From positions 1-64,000 of the forward strand of contig FWCC01000049.1 in assembly GCA_900169235.1 (NCBI GenBank): 64,000 bases of DNA. Reading direction: 5' to 3'. Positions 32,586-42,733 of this stretch are shown piece by piece. Origin of the DNA: Zarea fungicola (Eukaryota > Ascomycota > Sordariomycetes > Hypocreales > Cordycipitaceae). The notes under the pieces are model-generated. The model searched no databases, was not told where the DNA came from, and worked only from the letters and a program-made list of their open reading frames with translations. The position numbers and the translations under genes were made by a program. Numbering within the stretch: position 1 is the stretch's first letter; each line of letters begins with the position of its first letter.

Positions 32586-33612
32586 CGATTTTTATACTAG
32601 ACAGTGCTGGCTGGCTTTTATAGGGTAATAGATAAACCACTTAAGTATATAAATTCTATTATAAACTTAAAAAAAATATAGTCAGCCTAGAATTATCTTT
32701 TAATGTTGCAAGCTTCTATTCTTCTATGTACACGGTGCCACTTACCTATGGTCAGTTTATGTCTTGATTATGTTGGTCGCCTTGGTGTATCCTGGTCCCG
32801 AAAACCATCATTCAATTTTGGGAGCCTAACCGGTAGTCATGGTCGCAAAAACATGGGGAAAGTGGTCTGAAAGACATACAACTTTAGCTTCGCGTCGCCA
32901 TTGCGAGTCTGAACTGCTGTAGGCTGGAATAGCAAGGTGCTGTTGAGTCACCGGACTCTCTATTGAGAGACGGACTTCCGTGAAGGAGACAGTGAGATGG
33001 AGCCAACAAGCTTCTTCGTTGTAAAAGCACGACGGAACTTGTGTACCCAGAAATTCTTGATTACTGAACGAGCAAGTTTAAAGCCCATGGTTTCACGCAG
33101 CTCCGAATGAATTTGTAATATCGTTGGCTAGACCCACGTTTTGTTCCTCTCTTTCCCCACGAGATATTTGTTCATCCTCTTCACAAAAACATTGGAAATA
33201 CTCGGTATTTTCCAAATGCGGCAAGTACCATATTGTGGATAGCTAGCCGCTCAAGGATTCCCTTTGTTGGCAAGCTTGCAGAAGCCTCAGCGCACATGCG
33301 GCTGAGCGATCATCTCCGGCAAGGCTGCCAAGAAAAAGGACGGAAAGGAAAAAATCCGCTGAAATAGTAGCGGAAGCATCTGACTACTATTAGTATTTTC
33401 GGAGTAGGCTTAGGCTTGAGCCGGTAGCTTCAGCGGTTGATCATGGCCACAGCACGGAACGGCCCGCGATGGTGATGGTCGGTCAGAGCTACCAACTAGG
33501 AAGAGCAAGCCCAGGAAGAGTGGCATATATAAGAGCTTTGGTATTACCCTCTTTAGTCACCGAATTTGGAGAGTTTTTGATTTCAAATTGCCGTGGAGTA
33601 ATAGAATCCGTA
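32586..33612. other. AT-rich spacer before the membrane-protein pseudogene
   Basis: No coding frame is convincing. The last 200 bases are the upstream flank of the pseudogene that follows. Confidence 0.5.
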
Positions 33613-34933
33613 ATGTGGAAAGTTTCTCTGTTGGTTGGCTTCTGTGCCTCGCCAGCCGTCGCCGCAGCCGGGGCAACACATTCGACACTGCTGTACTGGC
33701 AGTTTTTCCCTGCCTGGAATGACATGCTGAAGGGGTATTTAGAATGTGATTGCCAGGTCAACATCACCAACTATCGAAACGCCAGCTTCGAAGACAGTCA
33801 CGTTAGCTATGCCGTGCTCAACTGCTTACTAGAGCAGTTCCCCGAGCTCCGCAAGGTGTGTGATCCCTCTTTTGGACTCTCCTGCAACTCAAAACAATAA
33901 CCATCACAAAATCAATTTTTAACCGGAGTAGAAATAGGCGGAGTTAGGTGCTGCAGCTGTGGTTCTCGGTCGCACCCCAACAGTTCTGCAAATGATGAGT
34001 CCTTCACCGGCCGAGACCGCCATGGTCGCCATCCGCCGCCCGTTCCTCGCTCTGCTGCTCAGCGTAGCTTCACCCGCGACAGTCTTTTCTCCCGTCGAGA
34101 GTTACTATGACGGCGTCGAAGGACTGGAAAAGCCACTTACAGCAGGAGTCCGCAACATCTTCCCCTACACGGCGGCTAGACTGCTCGGCAGTGGAGGTGG
34201 ACGCAGTTACGCATCGGGCCTCTTGTCGGCCATGCAGTATGTCGCGGCCATGGCGGCGGTCGCCAACAGCGCATACCTCACGTATCAGTTGTGCATGTGG
34301 ACAGTGTGCTCCTTTTCACCAATGACTGTGTTTCTGCCCGCGCTGTAGCATGCTGTCGTGGTCGTATTGCATCTAGGCGGTTGGATTGCGCTGCGGTTGA
34401 GCGTGCAGAGAGCCACGGCGGTCGAAGCAAGAGGAGGAGTGACGAAACCACAGCAGTGGCAGGGAATAGGAACAGACTCTTGGAGCCAAATGAGGGATAA
34501 TCTGGACAACGAAACCACACCCTCTGCGTTTGCAGCGAAGTTGCCAATGGAAAGGCGACCCGCTGGCCCTGCACCATTCTTTTCTGCTGTAACCGCAGCG
34601 TTGTTTGCTGGTGTCCCTGTTCATGTAGGCAAAGCTGCCCTTGTAGTTATTTTACTACTCCTTTTCCATTCTCCTTCTCCCACATCTCAGAGTTGGCACC
34701 TCGAGCGCATATCTTCTAACACCATGCAGGTTCTGCTCGGCACCTTGGTGCTATCGAGCCTCACCTTCATCAGCGCTTTCGACTCCATCTCTGTCGTAGC
34801 GTTTTATGCGCTGAGTACAATAGCCAGTAAAGCCATCGTCGTTTTTGAGTGTGTAGGTATTCAGGCCGTGGCAAGCAACGGTTTGGACACAACGACCGTG
34901 GGAGAGCTGATGGATGGTTACTCAGTTCTCTGA
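33613..34933 (+). pseudogene. Large fungal membrane-protein gene broken by one in-frame TAG
   Basis: Begins ATG at 33613 with a hydrophobic leader, followed by an extracellular-type segment with NIT/NAS glycosylation sites. An 82-base intron is placed at 33856-33937. The frame then reads through several membrane segments to 34345, meets TAG at 34346-34348, and continues in the same frame without another stop to 34933. The residues on both sides (FLPAL, then HAVVVVLHLGGWIALRL) form one continuous hydrophobic stretch, and a Trp (TGG) would fit at the stop. TGG to TAG is a TpG-to-TpA change, the RIP signature on the other strand. The architecture resembles a family of large predicted membrane proteins common in filamentous fungi, function unknown. 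A sequencing error or an intron missed around the stop cannot be excluded. Confidence 0.6.
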
Positions 34934-35810
34934 GTACGAATTTGGGGCGATTGCGGCCGGTAAAGTAATATTTTACCTATTATTTAAATTTAAATTTATC
35001 CTAATTTTCTTGCTCTACCCCGTACGCGAAGCGTGATTCAAGGAAAACGACAACAAATGCTTGCTGACAAGTCTATTCGCCACCGCGAAAGCAGAGACAG
35101 AAAGCAGAGCGTGTTTGGATTAACAAAGGCACGCACAGGAGCGCAGTCTCGGCAGTATGTGTGTCCCGTCAAAGCTACAAAAAGTAGACTCCCAGAAATT
35201 GAAGATGAAACGGTAAGTGCGGTGGAGGAAATCACAAGGCACAAGATGACTGTCAGCTGGAGAGATGGTTTCTTGTGATTACAAGCATGGGCAGAAGAAG
35301 TCGTAATACATGTAGCGATGTTTTTGAAGCTGGTCCAATACGTCTACTGGTTCCATCGAATTCAGACTGGCAACATGATTCAAGATTGAAAATTGGCCTT
35401 GATTGTTCTTCATCGTCCATTGCAGCACCCGTATTTTAAGTAGTAATTCCCCATTTCCATCCCATGATACCCCATCCAAAAACCATTATCCAATCCAAAG
35501 GCAGTAAAAAAAAAAAGCAGCATGACCTAACGCCGTTTCCCATGGTATCATTGTAGCAGCGGCGGGAGACTCCAGTCTCCCTTTTCAGACCGCTACCACA
35601 CTAGTTAAAAAGTGCAAGAATATTCCCATACCAATATAGAAAAAGAAAAAGAAAAGCAAAAGCAAAAGCAAAAGAACTCCGTAGAAACACCCCTCCCTTG
35701 TCGCCGAATTCAATGCTTGGACGGAGCATGTTCATGGGGTACAAATTAATACAGGAAGAAATTAAATGACAAGTAGATACAAAGAGAAAGAAGGAAGAAA
35801 AGGGGAAGAA
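34934..35810. other. Intergenic region
   Basis: 3-prime flank of the pseudogene and of the WD40 gene. A purine tract of GAAAAA/GCAAAA units lies at 35638-35675. Nothing coding seen. Confidence 0.55.
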
Positions 35811-38800
35811 TCATGGTGAAGATGACGTGTTGGAGCAGCTGTCGGCACTGCCGCGGCGCTCCTCAGTTGTTGTTTCAGGCTCTCGGTCCTTGGACGGAGT
35901 CGTCAGTCGTAGCTTCTCGTCTAACAAGGTAACAAGGCGTTCAGAATATTGATCCAAGAGGCCGCTTAGAACCGTCTCGTTCATGGCCTTGCTGCGAATA
36001 GCGCGATCGCCAAGGGCTGCAGCCGTAAGACGAAGTTCTTGGTCCAGCTCTGCCAAGCTTTCTGCTGTAATGGGTTCTGCAGAGGACAACTTGCGTCTGT
36101 AGGCACGCAACGTGCGGCATGCCTGTTCCGTTGCTGTGTTCAATGTGTTTTGCGCGCGCAGGTTCGTTGCCGACGACTTTTTTCGCGCTGTCGCACTCAG
36201 GGCTGGAAGTGACGGTCGGCGACTTATGCTGCGCCCTTTTGGACTAGGCGGTGGACTTGTGGCTCGGCTCACAGATGGCCGTCGCCTGGACGGTGTGTCC
36301 TCGATAATGGTGCTGCTTGTTTGACCATGATTCAGCGTTCCAGTTGGTGTTCTCATGTTGACTGTGCCTGCGTTCAAATTGAGACGTGAGCTTCGTCGGG
36401 GCAGTGTGCGTGGAGGGGACCGCTGCCTGCCATTGATGTAGTTGGTTGGCCGCTGGAATTCGGCAAGCTCCGCCTTGGACAAGACCTTTCTCAGGGTTGG
36501 GCGGCCAGATATAGTGATGTCTTTCGCGGGTGAAGGATCCCGGCTCATGGATCTGGGCGAGGATTCTGTAAAATCCAGTAGCCAAATCATGATTGTGCCA
36601 TCCGAGCCGGCGCTGACCACCTTTTTTGAGCCATCGTCATCTTCAACGATACAGACGCCATTGATGGCTTCGGTATGACCCCATTCACGGTCAAGGAATG
36701 CCCCAGAGCGAGCATCATAGAGTCTTATGGATTTGTCGGTATTGGAGGTGCCGATGATGAGATCGAGGTCACGAGGCGACCAGTTGCCGAGAGTCAGGCC
36801 CTCCAAAACAGCAGATTCAACACCACCCTCATCCGTGCACTTGAAGCAAGACACCTGCCTTCCTGTAAAAAGATCAAACTGGAAAACAGATCGGTCCAAT
36901 AATGAGATGTAGATACTACGGCGATCTGGTCCCATTAGTAAGCTGGTAGGCGATGCCTTGAGAGAAATAACTTTTGAAGGAATGGCTGCAACGACATCTG
37001 GTTCACCATCGCGGGTAACCAGGTCATGGATTTGTAGAGATCGGTCTAGGGAGCATGTGATGACCTTGTCATCTGACGGCAGCAAAACCTGAACAACTCT
37101 CGCATTGAATTCAAGCGTCTGGAAGTGTTCAATTTGCCCGCTTGATAGTTGATGGAAAAGCTGCACGGTTCTATCTCGTCCACAGCTCGCGATTATGAAT
37201 TTATTGGGGGTTTCGCACACACTGATGCCGACGCAGTGCATAGAGTGGGCCTTCGTGTCAAGTAGGAGCTCTTTCGTATCGACGTCAAAGATTTTCAGTA
37301 TACCTAAGCGGTCTCCGGTAATGAGTTGCTTGCCGTTGCGCAATGTTTCAACGCAACTGACTTGGTTGCTGAGGCCCATTTCTGAGTCAATCTCAACAAT
37401 GTCGATGGGTACATCGACAGACAGTTTCTGCCGCCCTTCTGTGTCCCAGTACGTTACATTTCCAGAGCCTGACCAAGTGATGAAGGATGCGTCTGGTTTG
37501 TTTGGGCGTCGGAGAGGGTGAACGCCATTGATGGATTCCCCGTGTCCAGGGATTGGAATGTGGGCAATGGAATCCTGGGTCTGCCCAGGCAGATGATCCT
37601 GGGACCAGATGTCAATGGACTGCTTAGAGTCGATTGTGACGAGGTTGTCATTCAGGAAACCAAGAGCAAGCACACCAGTTGGTGCGGCCGCCGTGGATAA
37701 GATGCAGTTTTCGCTTGCGCCATCCATAACAGCGGGTACATCCAAGGTGGCGAAGTAGCCGTCCTTGCCTCCAATATAGGCAACATCATTTCGTATGGTT
37801 ATCGTCGTGATGGAGAAGTCTAGCGTTACTACTTTGACAAGTTTCATCTGCCTGTCATCGTCATCCAGGATGCAGACGTCGCCAGCTTCGGTACAGACCA
37901 CCAATCGATTCTTGTCAACAGCTGCACAGGTAAATGTGGCATCAAGAAGGTTACCAAGGAGAACATTGCGTCCAGGCAATGTCTTTTGTGAAGAAGTAGG
38001 GGTTGAGGGAGCAGAGTCGGTAAAGGAGCGATTTTTGGTCGGTGACGAAGATCCGTCCTCAATCCTCCAAATTTTAACATGGCGGACGCCGAGCGTGATG
38101 AGATTATTTCCCATCCATGCCATGTGCCGAATATACGAGGTACAACGGTTTTGTTGAAATAATCTTGTTTGGCCAGTGCGCGGCTCAACCCGCCAGATGT
38201 AGAGGAAGCCGTCATTGGCTGCGCCGAGGGAGGCAAGGTATCGAGAATCTGCTGACCAAGCCACAGCGTTGACGCCGAATGTGTGCTCGCTTATGGAGAC
38301 TAGTGGAACATCGGAAGAGGCTTCCAAGAGACTAAAGATCAAGACCCGAGGGGCATAACCAGTCTCCCCCACGGCAAGGAACCTGCCATCTCGACTGAGA
38401 GCCACACAAGTGGCAGCCTTGATTCTCTCTCGGCTTGTCCAGGTCTTGGAGGTTGGCGAGTCTGACCAGTCAAACTGTCCATAGATGGAGTCTCGTTGTG
38501 TTGGGGCTCTATTGCGGCTGTCATTCGCTTTGGGTGTATTTGTCGTCGGTGTGTTGGAAGAATTTTGTGTGGTAGTCTGGGCCGTGTAGACGGGCACGGC
38601 AGAGGGGCGGGCTCGGTAGAAGCGTTGGCTGTAGTTTTCGTTTTCGACATTGACAACGACAACGGCACCACCGGCAACATAAGCAAAGGAAGAATTGACA
38701 GTGTCGAAGCCAGTTTGCGAGCGACATGTGGTGCCCACGACTCTCCTTAAGGAGAGCCAGGACTCTTGCTGGCGGCCGCGCATGGGGGATCTAGAGGGCC

Positions 38801-38867
38801 GTCCAAGATAGGGCGAGTTAGACGGGGTCAGCTTCAACCGACTGTTGGATGGCGTAACAGCGGCCAT
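35811..38867 (-). CDS. WD40-repeat protein, WDR62/MAPKBP1-like
   Basis: Single exon of 1018 residues from MAAVTPSNSRLK. WD40 repeats cover about residues 50-740 and probably form two propellers; clear repeat ends include LIIGTSNTDKSIRLYD, VVSAGSDGTIMIWLLD and LYIWRV. The opening VVGTTCRSQTGFDTV and the order of the blades fit the MAPKBP1/WDR62 family, which in animals scaffolds JNK signalling and works at the spindle. The fungal role is not established. The C-terminal 280 residues are Ser/Arg/Pro-rich, with a helical stretch near 920-1000 that could dimerise. The open frame extends 41 codons upstream but starts CTG/TTG-like and reads as leader, so the ATG at 38867 is used. Confidence 0.8.
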   Translation of the reverse strand: MAAVTPSNSRLKLTPSNSPYLGRPSRSPMRGRQQESWLSLRRVVGTTCRSQTGFDTVNSSFAYVAGGAVVVVNVENENYSQRFYRARPSAVPVYTAQTTTQNSSNTPTTNTPKANDSRNRAPTQRDSIYGQFDWSDSPTSKTWTSRERIKAATCVALSRDGRFLAVGETGYAPRVLIFSLLEASSDVPLVSISEHTFGVNAVAWSADSRYLASLGAANDGFLYIWRVEPRTGQTRLFQQNRCTSYIRHMAWMGNNLITLGVRHVKIWRIEDGSSSPTKNRSFTDSAPSTPTSSQKTLPGRNVLLGNLLDATFTCAAVDKNRLVVCTEAGDVCILDDDDRQMKLVKVVTLDFSITTITIRNDVAYIGGKDGYFATLDVPAVMDGASENCILSTAAAPTGVLALGFLNDNLVTIDSKQSIDIWSQDHLPGQTQDSIAHIPIPGHGESINGVHPLRRPNKPDASFITWSGSGNVTYWDTEGRQKLSVDVPIDIVEIDSEMGLSNQVSCVETLRNGKQLITGDRLGILKIFDVDTKELLLDTKAHSMHCVGISVCETPNKFIIASCGRDRTVQLFHQLSSGQIEHFQTLEFNARVVQVLLPSDDKVITCSLDRSLQIHDLVTRDGEPDVVAAIPSKVISLKASPTSLLMGPDRRSIYISLLDRSVFQFDLFTGRQVSCFKCTDEGGVESAVLEGLTLGNWSPRDLDLIIGTSNTDKSIRLYDARSGAFLDREWGHTEAINGVCIVEDDDGSKKVVSAGSDGTIMIWLLDFTESSPRSMSRDPSPAKDITISGRPTLRKVLSKAELAEFQRPTNYINGRQRSPPRTLPRRSSRLNLNAGTVNMRTPTGTLNHGQTSSTIIEDTPSRRRPSVSRATSPPPSPKGRSISRRPSLPALSATARKKSSATNLRAQNTLNTATEQACRTLRAYRRKLSSAEPITAESLAELDQELRLTAAALGDRAIRSKAMNETVLSGLLDQYSERLVTLLDEKLRLTTPSKDREPETTTEERRGSADSCSNTSSSP

Positions 38868-41471
38868 TTTGTAGCCATTGACTCGGAAGGAGAAAGGCCA
38901 AAAAAAAAATCGAGACAAAAATAAGCAAGGGTCGTTTTGGAGACGGGTTGTGTGGATCGAGGTGGGCAACGGATGTATCTGCGGCAACAAATAAAAGGGT
39001 TGAGAAGACGATGGCTAACGGTAATGTGGCGATGAAAAAAAAGGGTCGTGTGTAAGTCAATGTCTAGGTGGAAGCGGTGTCATGCGTGTACGGGACAATT
39101 AAAGAGCTGAGACGGCCATTAGAATGTCTTTGGTTGCTCCTGTTTCCTCCTGGGAGGACGGAGAGGGCGACTTACAGAGTTTGATGATGGCTGATGGAAA
39201 TGAGAGGAAAACACCCAGTTAAAAAGGAGAGTAGTTGGAAAAAGAGGTGAAAAGAGCGGCAGGTGCGTCGGAATCAGCCTTGGATCGAGTATTGAAGCAC
39301 CAAATTTGTTGTGTTGATGGATGGCGGTGGTGGTGTTGGTGGTGTGCTGCTTGGAGGACTAATGGAGAATCTGCTGGTGGTGGCCGAGCTGGAGCTGGCG
39401 GTGCAAGCAAACTTGGGGAGCCTGTTACCGTCTCCTGCACCACTTGGGCGGCACCCCCAAAAAATTATAGCGGTGATGGGGAGCTTGAAGAGCTCATGTG
39501 GGGGGCAGGTTGGCAGCGACCCACTGACACCATGATGGCTGCTTACGCTAAAACCCCAAATGTTTCCTCGTCCAGAGCTCTTGGGACGGACGCGACCACT
39601 GTAGAGTCCAATAACCGCGTTTTCGTGGGGCTTAGCGCTACACCAGCCATGGGTAGCGTCACCACTCTTCTGGCTTGTGACCGGCCTTTTAAGTGGTTGC
39701 CCCCTCGAGTTACCCGGTCGCCGCCCCGCTCCAGGCCAGGTCCCTGTTGTTGCTGGGCATCCACATCAACATCCACAGAGCTCAGTCCTCTGTTATCTGT
39801 ATACTGAGCACAAGCTTAATAATAAACTGACTGTGAGCGCACACGACATCCGTATTCGAACGCGGCTCCATCATCTCGCAGATATGGCTTTACGCTTTGT
39901 TCAATACTTTTGGTGCGGTGCCACCCACATATCCAAACGTACTCGTCTCTTCGTGATACTGTGCGCCACGTCTACTCCCCCGGCTCCCGACAGACTATTA
40001 TTGGTATAATTATCCAGACCCTCACCCGTAGTTTAATGACACTCACCAGGGCCCCTGGCAGCGAATGCGATCCGATTCGGTACTTCACAGCAATGACCAC
40101 CGCTAGTGTAGTAGTAATAGTAGTAATGACAAGGCTCATAATGAAGATTCGCACGGCAACCAAACGCTAAAATACTGCCTTGCTTCGGACTGTCACATCA
40201 CTGATATCAAACCTAGTGCATAATTCTCTCGGCAGTGTTTCCGTTGCCTGTGGGCATGGGGCAAAATGATGCGCCACCGAATGAGCTTGCAATTTACATC
40301 CTGGTCCAAGCCCAGACTATGTTCGCGAACCCCTACCACAATGCAAACTTTTGCTTCCAACTTGGTCTCCCTATGGGTAATTGGCTCAGGAATCTGCCTT
40401 CGTACATTAACATTGTTCAGAGTATCCCGTACCTTGCTCAAAAAATGTAATTGTGGCTGATAAAAAGTTTTTCTGGGCTCGGTAATAATCCCAATCTCGA
40501 TTACATGGTATTGTAAATAGTTCCATGCTTTATGGTGTCCGACGTCACGACTGTCACTGGGTGTTAAACAAGTGCCTGGGACCAAAGGGCGAGCACAGAT
40601 GGTAGCGTACACAAGCAAATAATTATGGATTGCTTGAATAACCTCAATCGGTCGTCCGCAACACAGAATTACACCAAAGCAGCCTCGCGATATTGAACGC
40701 CAGTTTCCGCATTCATTTTCGCAACATCACGAAACAAAGAAGAGAATAATACTAACGAAATTCAAAGCAACCCAAAGTAACCAAGCAGCATTTAGGCACA
40801 TATGGCCAATGTTGGGTTTAAAATTGTCCAATGCCAACTCGTACACCCGAGAAACATATGTAGATTTAAGCATATGCAATATCTATGCCAAGTGTCAGAT
40901 TGAGGTAGACCAGATATTAGTAGAAAATATCTGCCCAAGTCGCAACAAAATGCTGCAGCCTTTGGTCTCGTCTGCTGCGTTCCACACATCGGCGAAACAG
41001 GATCCATAATCTTTTGCCAATACAGCGCAAAATAACAATATGACTTGACTTGGAAAATAAAAAACTAAGCAGCGGCTATAAGCTCATTTTTTGACCATTC
41101 TCTTTACTGAAACGTATAGAAATACATCTGTGCTGGGATGGATAAAGGTGCATTCGTCGACATTTTGGTAGAAGCGAATCAAGTTTGATGAAATACTCAT
41201 TAATCATTAATACAGCCCTTGGTAGGCTTTCATCTAATATATACACGGTACAATGTACAACCTGATTGGATAATGCGCAAGCAAAAAATCAAAGCAAACT
41301 TGAAAAAAAAAGGAAAAAAAAAAGAAAGGGAACGGAAAAATAGAAACAAAAAGCTCGCCATCCGTCACCAGTCAATAATCATCATGAATTGCTAAAACGC
41401 CCGTAATTGGAAACAGAGGTACCCTAGCAACAGATTCCTCTCAAAGAAATGAGGAATAGGGAAGAAAAACA
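38868..41471. other. Long intergenic region
   Basis: Promoter side of the WD40 gene up to about 39500, with GT-rich tracts. A frame of 190 codons at 39235-39807 is Trp/Gly-rich low-complexity translation and I do not call it a gene. From 39800 to 41471 I see no gene. Confidence 0.5.
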
Positions 41472-42077
41472 TCACCAACGAGAAATCAATCTCGACAAGG
41501 AAAATCCTCTCATCGACTGTCCTTCCACATCCTCCAGAGACTGCCAGGACTGTTTGCGCGACCACCGCCGCTGACGATTCACTGGCGGTGCATCTGCATT
41601 GGGAGACCAAGGGACGTCTCCCCGGCTGGCAGCCCATCCCGCAACAGTGCTATTCTTCATGTAGTTGATGTTATTCGGCGACATGCCCGCATTCACGTCG
41701 TGGTGAGGGGAGGCAGTAGTCGTACAGTTGTTGGCATCGCCAATGTCGCAGAGTCGCTGGAGTCTGCGAGCCCGTGTCTCCGTGAGGGGACTTGGTGACG
41801 GGGTTTCCATACTGCCACTGCTGCTGTTGCTCGTTGTGGAGGAGACGGATGTGTGGCGCGTGTCGATGCCGCCGCCCAGGGACGACGTGGGCGAGGTATT
41901 GCTGCTGCCATCACCCCAATTGACCATGCTGTTGCCACTATGGGCGGAGGATAAACTGCTGCAGGAAGTTGTCAAGAGGATTGGTGGTGGTGCAGCTGCA
42001 GCAGATGGGAGGTCCGTGGTGTGAAGCTGCGCAAGCCACCGTTTTGTCTGAGCGAGATCCAGATCTGTCGGTGCCAT
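41472..42077 (-). CDS. Small Ser/Thr-rich protein of unknown function
   Basis: Frame of 201 residues from the ATG at 42077 (MAPTDLDLAQTKRWLAQLHT). The first 20 residues look like an amphipathic helix. Residues 25-110 are Ser/Thr/Pro/Gly-rich and disordered. A second ordered patch (ETRARRLQRLCDIGDANN) lies at about 115-135, and the C terminus is basic and Trp-rich (RQRRWSRKQSWQSLEDVEG, then SLSRLISRW). The conserved-looking ends flanking a disordered middle suggest a real small regulatory protein. I do not recognise it. Confidence 0.5.
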   Translation of the reverse strand: MAPTDLDLAQTKRWLAQLHTTDLPSAAAAPPPILLTTSCSSLSSAHSGNSMVNWGDGSSNTSPTSSLGGGIDTRHTSVSSTTSNSSSGSMETPSPSPLTETRARRLQRLCDIGDANNCTTTASPHHDVNAGMSPNNINYMKNSTVAGWAASRGDVPWSPNADAPPVNRQRRWSRKQSWQSLEDVEGQSMRGFSLSRLISRW

Positions 42078-42733
42078 GTTTTCTATATATGTCTTTCTAT
42101 TTATTTCTGCTCTGCTCGCGAGGATGCTTTCAAAAAAATGAGCAAAGTAGAACCTGGCGGAGCGAAAAGACGAAGTAGAAGCAGTAACGTGATGATGCTC
42201 GACACCGCCCTTGATTGAATAGTATACTGGAGTGGGTGAGAAGGAGGTGAACATGGGCGGAATGCAACAGACTGGGAATGGAAACAAGGGGCTTTAGTAT
42301 ACCAAGCACCTTCCCCGGGTTTTCGGAGGACACGATAAGCTTTGCCCACTGTTGGCCCCTTCCCCTCGTTTCGACGGGAAAGTGTCGTGTTAGGAAATTT
42401 TAAGGTTCGAGCCTGTGTGTTGGTCTAGCCCAAGTACACTTGATGAACTGCTTCGGCAACTCTCTTTTTGGAGAGAAACCGCACTTGGTGCTAACCAATT
42501 TGTGAGGGCATATGCCGAGAGGGGTAGAAAAGGTTTCAGGCCTACTTTGGAATAGCCACAGCCCTCGAGCAGAAGAAGAATGAGTATCTGAACAAATTAC
42601 GATAGATTAGGCGATGGGCTACGGAAAGGATTCTGACAAAGTACTGATGATTGTATATTCATTCTACCCAGAAAATCTATTTTTTATGCAGTTTTATAAT
42701 ACTTTTTATTTTTATTCATACGGCGTCCCCTTG
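42078..42733. other. Intergenic region
   Basis: Promoter of the small protein gene and 3-prime flank of nuc-2. No gene seen. Confidence 0.6.

Noticed and set aside
39235..39807. Frame of 190 codons upstream of the WD40 gene
   Set aside because: Trp/Gly/Ala-rich translation of GT-rich promoter sequence, with no conserved segment.
42400..42425. tRNA T-loop-like GGTTCGAGCC
   Set aside because: No matching acceptor stem, D-arm or anticodon arm on either side.
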